From the NCBI GenBank assembly GCA_045595705.1, contig JAZOBA010000141.1, forward strand, positions 1-5,686: a stretch of DNA of 5,686 bases, in the 5' to 3' direction. A program made the translations under genes and the position numbers. Under the pieces are notes generated by a model. The model ran no database searches and was not told where the DNA came from. It was given only the letters and a program-made list of their open reading frames with translations. Source of the DNA: JAJPXI01 sp045595705 (GTDB lineage Bacteria > Bacillota > Clostridia > Oscillospirales > Oscillospiraceae). Below are positions 1 through 4,790 of the stretch, piece by piece; the first letter of the stretch is position 1; each line of letters starts with the position of its first letter.

Positions 1-1
1 G

Positions 2-676
2 TACATTGAGTTCCTGCGCACCACCTCCACCATCGATGTGGATGCTGCCAAGTGGGACATGGAAGACAAGGGTCTGAAGATGACCCGTCCTGCTTTTGGC
101 GGCCACCTGATGGCTACCATCATCTGCCCCCGCTTCCGTCCTCAGATGTCCACCGTGCGCCCCGGCGTTATGAAGTGCGCTCCCTATGACGAAGCCAAGG
201 CTGCTGCCTGCGTGGTGGAGCCCTGCGATATCAAGCTGGAAGAGGCCGATATCAAGACCAAGGTCCTTGAGGTCGTCAAGGAAGCCAAGAACGTGGTTGA
301 CCTGATCGGTGCCGAAGTCATTGTTTCGGTGGGTCACGGCATTTCCAAGGATGTGAACAAGGGCCTGCAGCTGGCTGAAGAGCTGGCCAAGGAACTGGGC
401 GGCGTTCTGGGTGCCTCCCGCGCCGTGGTGGATGCCGGTTATGTTTCTGCCGATCATCAGGTGGGCCAGACCGGCAAGACGGTGCGTCCCCGCCTGTACA
501 TTGCACTGGGTATCTCTGGTGCCATCCAGCACAAGGCCGGTATGCAGGACTCCGAGTACATCATCGCCGTGAATACCAACGCATCCGCCCCCATTTTCGA
601 GGTGGCCGATTACGGTATCGTGGGCGATCTGTACAGCGTGGTTCCCATGATGTTGGACGCACTCAAAAAAGCCTGA
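2..676 (+). CDS. etfA: Electron-transfer flavoprotein alpha subunit, 5'-truncated (C-terminal 224 residues)
   Basis: Partial gene: the reading frame is open from base 2, so the true start lies left of the window (whole EtfA proteins are usually about 310-340 residues). EtfA pairs with EtfB, binds FAD in its C-terminal domain and passes electrons between acyl-CoA dehydrogenases and other carriers in the cytoplasm. Numbering from the first visible residue, family motifs appear in order: RPAFGG (29-34), MSTVRPGVM (49-57), GASRAVVDAGY (137-147), QVGQTGKTV (153-161), the LYIALGISGAIQH block (165-177), then ADYGIVGDL (202-210). This is the complete FAD-binding C-terminal domain, and the frame ends with TGA. 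One oddity is VSVGHG at 108-113, where most EtfA proteins have a GRG; the Arg is replaced by His112. An internal GTG at 38 is a normal valine codon, not the start. Genes for EtfB and an acyl-CoA dehydrogenase would be expected upstream but are not visible. The family assignment is very secure; the redox partner is unknown. Confidence 0.96.
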   Translation, partial: YIEFLRTTSTIDVDAAKWDMEDKGLKMTRPAFGGHLMATIICPRFRPQMSTVRPGVMKCAPYDEAKAAACVVEPCDIKLEEADIKTKVLEVVKEAKNVVDLIGAEVIVSVGHGISKDVNKGLQLAEELAKELGGVLGASRAVVDAGYVSADHQVGQTGKTVRPRLYIALGISGAIQHKAGMQDSEYIIAVNTNASAPIFEVADYGIVGDLYSVVPMMLDALKKA

Positions 677-694
677 AATTTGGCATGAATTACA

Positions 695-750
695 TTCCGA
701 CATTTGTTGGATAATCAACCTTTTCGCGATGGCCTATTTCCGATATTTGT
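695..750. repeat. Pair of 13-bp direct repeats upstream of the hydrolase gene (possible operator)
   Basis: TTCCGACATTTGT at 695-707 recurs as TTCCGATATTTGT at 738-750, identical at 12 of 13 positions. The copies start 43 bp apart, close to four helical turns, so both would face the same side of the DNA. The first copy also lies in an imperfect dyad (TCCGAC, four bases, GTTGGA; 696-711). Both precede the promoter candidate. A protein-binding role is inferred from position and spacing only; the repeat could be chance in AT-rich DNA. Confidence 0.4.
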
Positions 751-764
751 CCGAGGCAGAAGTA

Positions 765-793
765 TTGAAAAAAGTGTGATTTTAACATACTGT
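765..793 (+). promoter_or_regulatory. Weak sigma-70-type promoter candidate for the hydrolase operon
   Basis: TTGAAA (765-770, 5 of 6 to the -35 consensus) is followed after 17 bp by TACTGT (788-793), which keeps only the most important first T, second A and last T of the -10 consensus. A better -10 match, TGTAAT at 791-796, would need a 20-bp spacer. Transcription from here would leave a leader of roughly 110 nt before the ATG at 912. A poor -10 would fit a promoter that needs an activator, but this is a weak call. Confidence 0.3.
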
Positions 794-911
794 AATACTG
801 ATGTTCTGTGTAATTTTGTGCAGATTAAACCAAGAATACGAAAACTGAGCGTCTGACGGTGTGATTGGAATGCTGTTGCAGGACGCGTTTAAAACGACAG
901 GAGGTTAACTT

Positions 912-2663
912 ATGGATCCCAACACTCATTTTGTGAAAAAAGAAGTGTTCCAGGGCGAAGAAATTGAGGCCATTTACCGCAAGGCCCGCAAGCCCCTGGA
1001 CAACATCGAGGGCATGGACCTGTCCGCCAGCGACGATCCCATGCTGCGCATGGGTCACGGCTTCTGCCCCCCCTTCAATCAGCGTACTTATGAAGCTGCT
1101 CCCGGCATCATCTGCGAGCAGGACGTGGAAGTCGTCATGCGCGACGGCTGCAAGATCTACTGCGATATTTTCCGCCCTGTGACCGAAGAGAAGGTTCCCG
1201 TTATCGTTTCCTGGAGCTGGTTCGGCAAGCGCCCCGGCGAGGGCATGAGCGAATGGCAGCTGATGGGTGTGCCCCCCGGAACTGTTTCCAAGATGGCCAA
1301 GTTCGAGTCTCCCGACCCCGCTTACTGGTGCTACCAGGGCTACGCTGTTGCTAACGTCGACGTGCGTGGCGCCGGTCACTCCGAGGGTGACGTTCACATC
1401 TTCACCCACCAGGACCGCGAAGACGGATACGACTTTGTCGAATGGGTCGCCGTCCAGGACTGGTGTAACGGTAAGGTCGGTATGTCCGGCAACTCCGGCG
1501 TCGCCATCCATCAGTGGGGCATCGCTGCTGAGTGTCCTCCTCATCTGGCCTGTATCGCTCCCTGGGAATGCACCACCGACCTGTACCGCGAGTCCCTGTT
1601 CGAGGGCGGCATCCCCGCTCTGGGCTTCAACGAGTTCATTGCCGCTCAGGTTACCGGCAACGGCGGTGTAGACGATCAGGTTGCCATGGGTCGCAAGTAC
1701 CCCCTGATGAACGGTTACTGGCGTGATAAGATCCCCGATTTCTCCAAGGTTCGTATTCCCGTGTATCAGACCGCCGGTTGGTCTCATTTCCACCTGCGCG
1801 GTTCGATGAATGCATTCCGTAAGTGCAAGTCCCGCAAGAAGTGGCTGCGTGCCCACCGTGACTTCGAGTGGCCCGATACCTATACCCCCGAGAATCTGGA
1901 AGATCTGAAGCGTTTCTATGACCGCTATCTGAAGGACATCCACAACGGTTGGGAGATGACCCCCCGTGTCCGTCTGGATGTTATGGACGCTTTTGATGTG
2001 GACTACCAGATCCGCCGCGCCGAAGATAATTTCCCCATCAAGCGCACTGAGTACCGCCGTTACTATCTGGATGCCGCTCATATGGACATGCATGATGAGC
2101 CCGTTGCAGTGCATCACTCCGTCAGCTATGACGGCAACGAGGGTGTTGTCGAGTTCGACATGGAGTTCACTGAGGATACCGAACTGACCGGTTACATGTT
2201 CCTGCGTCTGTTTGTTGAAGTGGACGGCCACGACGATGCCGACATGTTCATCAACATTCAGAAGGCTGACGCCGCCGGCAACTGGGTGCCCTGGGATACT
2301 CTGGGCGAGCATCATCCCGGTGCATGGGGCAAGTGCCGTGTTTCTCACCGCGAACTGGATCCCAAGCTGTCCACCAGCTATCAGCCTGTCATGGCTCACG
2401 AGCGTGAGCTGAAGCTGTCTCCCGGCGAGATCGCACAGTGCGACATCGAGATCGTCCCCTCCAGCCGTTTCTGGCACAAGGGCCAGCGCATCCGTATCCA
2501 GATTGCCGGCCGCTACATCCGCGAGGGTTGGTTCGAGCCTCTGACCTGGGATACCGACAACCACGGCAAGCACATCATCCACACCGGCGGCGAGTACGCC
2601 AGCTTCCTGCAGGTTCCCTATATTCCCCCCCGTTACAAGACTGTCGGCTGGGATTATCGGTAA
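912..2663 (+). CDS. CocE/NonD family alpha/beta hydrolase (X-Pro dipeptidyl-peptidase S15-like)
   Basis: This 583-residue protein is predicted to hydrolyse an ester or amide bond; the substrate is unknown. Family landmarks: the N-terminal strand motif MRDGCKIYCDIFRP (76-89), the DVRGAGHSEG motif (150-159), and the nucleophile elbow VGMSGNSGVAIHQW (189-202) with Ser195 as likely nucleophile. Then come WLRAH (311-315), with His315 as candidate catalytic His, and EWPDTY followed by RFYDRYLKDIHNGWEMTPRV (334-353), typical of one large CocE/NonD subgroup. A C-terminal jelly-roll (PepX_C-like) domain spans about 375-570. The residue after Ser195 is Gly, where relatives usually carry Tyr or Trp. The segment TAGWSHFHLRGS (287-298), where CocE has its catalytic Asp, contains no Asp. 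No signal peptide or membrane segment is seen, so it is probably cytosolic. The start is fixed by AGGAGG at 899-904, 7 nt before ATG. It is probably co-transcribed with the flavoprotein gene 58 bp downstream. C/G-ending codons dominate, suggesting high expression. Family confident, chemistry uncertain. Confidence 0.9.
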   Translation: MDPNTHFVKKEVFQGEEIEAIYRKARKPLDNIEGMDLSASDDPMLRMGHGFCPPFNQRTYEAAPGIICEQDVEVVMRDGCKIYCDIFRPVTEEKVPVIVSWSWFGKRPGEGMSEWQLMGVPPGTVSKMAKFESPDPAYWCYQGYAVANVDVRGAGHSEGDVHIFTHQDREDGYDFVEWVAVQDWCNGKVGMSGNSGVAIHQWGIAAECPPHLACIAPWECTTDLYRESLFEGGIPALGFNEFIAAQVTGNGGVDDQVAMGRKYPLMNGYWRDKIPDFSKVRIPVYQTAGWSHFHLRGSMNAFRKCKSRKKWLRAHRDFEWPDTYTPENLEDLKRFYDRYLKDIHNGWEMTPRVRLDVMDAFDVDYQIRRAEDNFPIKRTEYRRYYLDAAHMDMHDEPVAVHHSVSYDGNEGVVEFDMEFTEDTELTGYMFLRLFVEVDGHDDADMFINIQKADAAGNWVPWDTLGEHHPGAWGKCRVSHRELDPKLSTSYQPVMAHERELKLSPGEIAQCDIEIVPSSRFWHKGQRIRIQIAGRYIREGWFEPLTWDTDNHGKHIIHTGGEYASFLQVPYIPPRYKTVGWDYR

Positions 2664-2721
2664 TTGAGCTTTTGTGATTTGTATCATCCCAAAATAAAAC
2701 AATATTGAGGAGAGAAAAATT

Positions 2722-3711
2722 ATGAAAATTCTGGGTATTTCCCTGGGCACCAAGAACGGCAACAACGACACCATGTGCCGTGTGGCTCTGGAAGCCGCCA
2801 AGGAAAAGGGTGCCGAGATCGAGTTCATCCATCTGGCTGACTGGGATATCGACTACTGCTCCGGCTGTGTGGCTTGCTCCCGCGGTCTGGTTATGGGCAA
2901 GGGCATGATCTGCACCCGTAAGGACGACTTTGCCGCTCTGTACGACAAGATGATCGAGGCTGACGGCGTTCTGATCGTCGACCCCATTTTCGAGTCCGGC
3001 GGCACCGGCCTGTTCCACTCCATCACTGACCGTATGGGCCCCGGCCATGACACCGGCATGCTGCTCATGCTGGACGGCAAGCTGAAGGAGCAGGGCAAGG
3101 AGGGTCTGAACCCCCGTCTGTTCCAGCAGAAGGCCATTTCCTTCGTCGGCATCGGTGGCTCTGACTGGGCTGTCCGTACCGAGACCGACCATGCTATGTT
3201 CGCTATGTCTCCCGGCTGGAAGGTGGTCAACAACGAGTTCTTCTCCTGGTGCAAGGATGTCATCATGCAGGACGACAAGATCGAGCGCATGAAGGAAATC
3301 GGCCGCAACCTGGTGGATGCCGCTCAGTACATCGTTGACAACCACATCATGATCCCCGGTTCCGAAGAAGTGGATCTGTGGAAGGGTGCCGACGGTGCTT
3401 GCCCCCACTGCCACGGCAACAACTTCTACATCTTCCCCGGCACCAACCATGCTGTTTGCGAACTGTGCGGTCTGGAAGGTCATCTGGAAGTTGTCGATGG
3501 CGCTATGAAGTTGGTTGCTGATCCTGAGCTGGGTCCCGTCGGTCAGGTTTGGCACTGCCACGATTTGGTGTCCGGCAAGGCTGCTCACGGCAAGGACATT
3601 TTTGAGAACGAAGGCCGCCTGATGGATCTGTACAAGGACGAGACTTTCAAGGCCCGCAAGGCTCACTATACTGCCGTATGCGAGCCCACTCCCGCCCCCT
3701 CCAAGCAGTAA
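2722..3711 (+). CDS. Flavodoxin-fold NAD(P)H-dependent oxidoreductase with C-terminal zinc-ribbon-like module
   Basis: This 329-residue protein is predicted to bind FMN and reduce a small molecule or relay electrons. The N-terminal 1-205 region matches NADPH-dependent FMN reductase/iron-sulfur-flavoprotein-like proteins: strand MKILGISLGT and the phosphate-binding loop GTKNGNNDT (9-17), the cysteine cluster CSGCVAC (46-52) with Cys64 followed by KDDF, the helix/strand KMIEADGVLIVDPIF (76-90), and GIGGSDWAVRTETDHAMF (143-160). Cys46/49/52/64 could hold an Fe-S cluster or only shape the substrate loop. The C-terminal part (about 222-329) carries CPHC (227-230) and CELCG (246-250), a four-cysteine zinc-ribbon or rubredoxin-like module, then about 80 residues I cannot assign. 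A GAGGAGAG ribosome site (2707-2714) precedes the ATG. The 58-bp gap after the hydrolase has no terminator, so one operon is likely, and it ends at the hairpin just downstream. The reductase family is confident; cofactors beyond FMN and the substrate are inferred or unknown. Confidence 0.86.
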   Translation: MKILGISLGTKNGNNDTMCRVALEAAKEKGAEIEFIHLADWDIDYCSGCVACSRGLVMGKGMICTRKDDFAALYDKMIEADGVLIVDPIFESGGTGLFHSITDRMGPGHDTGMLLMLDGKLKEQGKEGLNPRLFQQKAISFVGIGGSDWAVRTETDHAMFAMSPGWKVVNNEFFSWCKDVIMQDDKIERMKEIGRNLVDAAQYIVDNHIMIPGSEEVDLWKGADGACPHCHGNNFYIFPGTNHAVCELCGLEGHLEVVDGAMKLVADPELGPVGQVWHCHDLVSGKAAHGKDIFENEGRLMDLYKDETFKARKAHYTAVCEPTPAPSKQ

Positions 3712-3724
3712 TATATCCGTTTGC

Positions 3725-3759
3725 ATCGCCGGAGGGCATTTGCCCTCCGGCGATTTTTT
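3725..3759 (+). terminator. Rho-independent terminator after the hydrolase-reductase operon
   Basis: ATCGCCGGAGGGCA (3725-3738) is perfectly complementary to TGCCCTCCGGCGAT (3741-3754). This gives a GC-rich stem of about 12-14 bp with a very tight loop, followed by a run of T (3754-3759). It lies 13 nt after the reductase stop. The T-run is on the + strand side only, so it acts on + strand transcripts. It ends just 17 nt before the lysR start codon. Confidence 0.93.
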
Positions 3760-3776
3760 AACAGGGAGGTTTTCCT

Positions 3777-4667
3777 ATGAACCGAATGCAGATCAAATGT
3801 TTTCTTGCCCTGGCCCAGACGCAGAATTTTACCAAAGCGGCCGAGCAACTGTATATTTCGCAGCCGGGTCTGAGTCATCAGATCGTTTCCCTCGAGCGTG
3901 AACTGAACACACAGTTGTTTGTGCGAAACCAGAAGGGGGTCCGTCTGACTCCGGCCGCAAAATTGCTGGCAAAGGAACTTCCTGATCTTGATCGGGAGTA
4001 CGAGGACCTGATCCAGCGAGTTCAGGCGGTTGGTCGGGGGCACAGTGGCTCTTTGACAATTGGAACGCTGGAAAGCCAGTGGCTTGGCGGCGGCTTTGCC
4101 GATTTGTGCTGTGCCTTTGTGCAGAAGTATCCCAACATTGATCTTCGCCTTCGTTCGGGGGCTTTTTCTGATCTGCGTCGCTGGCTGAATCAGGAAGATG
4201 TGGATGTGGCACTGACCCTGCAGTTTGACATTGCGGATGTGTCTGATCTTCAATGGAAGGCATATGACAATGACTATGCCCGTTTTGCGGTGTCACGGAG
4301 ATTGCCGCTTGGTCAGAAAGAGGTCATTACCCTCGAGGATATCATGGAAGAGACCTTGCTGCTGATTTCTCCGGATGACAGCCGGGCGGGTGCCGCGCTG
4401 AGCAGTGAATTTATTAAGAACAGCGGTCTGGCCCCGAAGCGCATTCGCTATGCACCCAATCTGTCTACCATTATGCTTTGGGTCGAGGCAGGCTTGGGCA
4501 TCGGAATCATCAACCATCACTCCAACATTGCCAGCAACCCAATGGTTCGCCTGATTGAAGAGGTTGAATTAACCGAGGCCGGGGCCAATTCCTGCCTTGC
4601 ATGGAAGAAAACCTGCATGAATCCAGCGGTTGATCTGTTTATTCAGATGGCAAGTGATAAAAAATAG
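3777..4667 (+). CDS. LysR family transcriptional regulator
   Basis: This 296-residue protein has the usual LysR length. The N-terminal winged helix-turn-helix is clear: FLALAQTQNFTKAAEQLYIS (9-28), QPGLSHQIVSLERELNTQLF (29-48), then VRLTPAAKLL (55-64). A linker helix of about 65-88 follows, and the periplasmic-binding-protein-like effector domain runs from about 91 (GSLTIGTLES) to the end, with VEAGLGIGII (236-245) in the usual late position. Such proteins bind T-N11-A dyads as tetramers and change DNA bending when a small ligand binds. The start at 3777 is supported by AGGGAGG at 3763-3769; an in-frame ATG at 3786 is less well placed. Codon use is more relaxed than in the two genes before it, fitting low expression. 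It starts 17 nt behind a strong terminator and is followed by a candidate LysR box, so the URO-D-type gene is its likely target; control of the hydrolase operon is also plausible. The effector is unknown. Confidence 0.95.
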   Translation: MNRMQIKCFLALAQTQNFTKAAEQLYISQPGLSHQIVSLERELNTQLFVRNQKGVRLTPAAKLLAKELPDLDREYEDLIQRVQAVGRGHSGSLTIGTLESQWLGGGFADLCCAFVQKYPNIDLRLRSGAFSDLRRWLNQEDVDVALTLQFDIADVSDLQWKAYDNDYARFAVSRRLPLGQKEVITLEDIMEETLLLISPDDSRAGAALSSEFIKNSGLAPKRIRYAPNLSTIMLWVEAGLGIGIINHHSNIASNPMVRLIEEVELTEAGANSCLAWKKTCMNPAVDLFIQMASDKK

Positions 4668-4669
4668 AT

Positions 4670-4711
4670 GCAATATCGATAAACAACGTTTATAATGTGA
4701 ACGGATATTGC
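4670..4711. repeat. 8-bp inverted repeat framing the LysR-box dyad
   Basis: GCAATATC (4670-4677) and GATATTGC (4704-4711) are perfect reverse complements separated by 26 bp, and they enclose the dyad at 4679-4693. No T-run follows the right arm, so this is unlikely to be a terminator of lysR. It may be extra contact sites for a regulator tetramer or for a second regulator. Confidence 0.5.
4679..4693. promoter_or_regulatory. Candidate LysR-type regulator binding site (T-N11-A dyad)
   Basis: ATAAAC-AAC-GTTTAT is a perfect 6-bp inverted repeat with a 3-nt centre. T4680 and A4692 give the exact T-N11-A pattern of LysR-family boxes. It sits directly after the lysR gene and before the URO-D-type gene. 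Its centre (4686) is about 65 bp before the start site predicted from the TATAAT at 4739-4744, the usual place of the high-affinity LysR recognition site. A weaker T-N11-A dyad (TTC 4715-4717, GAA 4726-4728) lies near the -35 position and could be the activation half. Binding is inferred. Confidence 0.6.
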
Positions 4712-4715
4712 TATT

Positions 4716-4744
4716 TCCCAAGAGAGAAGTGCTTATCTTATAAT
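4716..4744 (+). promoter_or_regulatory. Promoter for the URO-D-type gene (consensus -10, no clear -35)
   Basis: TATAAT at 4739-4744 is a perfect -10 hexamer, 46 bp before the ATG, and would start transcription near 4751. The hexamer 17 bp upstream (TCCCAA, 4716-4721) has little likeness to TTGACA. A good -10 with a poor -35 is typical of promoters that need an activator, which fits the LysR box further upstream. A second TATAAT at 4691-4696 overlaps the LysR-box dyad and also lacks a -35 partner. Confidence 0.55.
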
Positions 4745-4790
4745 GTATATAGATTTACTTTGCACTCAATCAAAAATGGGAGGATTACAT

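Larger units (their letters stand above)
677..911. other. AT-rich intergenic/leader region between etfA and the hydrolase gene
   Basis: This 235-bp non-coding stretch is clearly more AT-rich than the genes around it. It holds the 13-bp direct repeat and the promoter candidate listed separately, a small imperfect hairpin (697-702 with 705-710, one G-T pair) and an AGGAGG Shine-Dalgarno at 899-904 placed 7 nt before the hydrolase ATG. I see no strong stem followed by a T-run, so no convincing terminator for etfA. Read-through from etfA into the hydrolase gene is therefore not excluded, although the spacing favours a separate transcription unit. No RNA gene or convincing small coding sequence was recognised. 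Confidence 0.6.

Noticed and set aside
697..710. Small hairpin after etfA as a terminator
   Set aside because: The stem is only 5-6 bp with a G-T pair, and the nearest T-run (720-724) is about 10 nt away, too weak and too far.
771..800. TGTGA-like half site (CRP/FNR type) near the promoter candidate
   Set aside because: Only one half matches; the second half does not resemble TCACA and the host type makes this unlikely.
801..848. 15-codon ORF in the leader region
   Set aside because: There is no Shine-Dalgarno and no recognisable peptide; expected by chance in AT-rich DNA.
870..908. 12-codon ORF ending 3 nt before the hydrolase ATG (possible leader peptide)
   Set aside because: It has only a weak GGA upstream, and its 3' end is simply the hydrolase ribosome site; no regulatory codon run is present.
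825..2828. 667-codon open frame on the - strand
   Set aside because: It lies opposite the well-supported hydrolase gene, its translation is a low-complexity Val/Ala/Leu/Gly/His string with no recognisable domain, and it follows from the codon bias of the + strand gene.
2575..3726. 383-codon open frame on the - strand
   Set aside because: It is the antisense shadow of the flavoprotein gene, with no family motifs, and it starts inside the terminator region.
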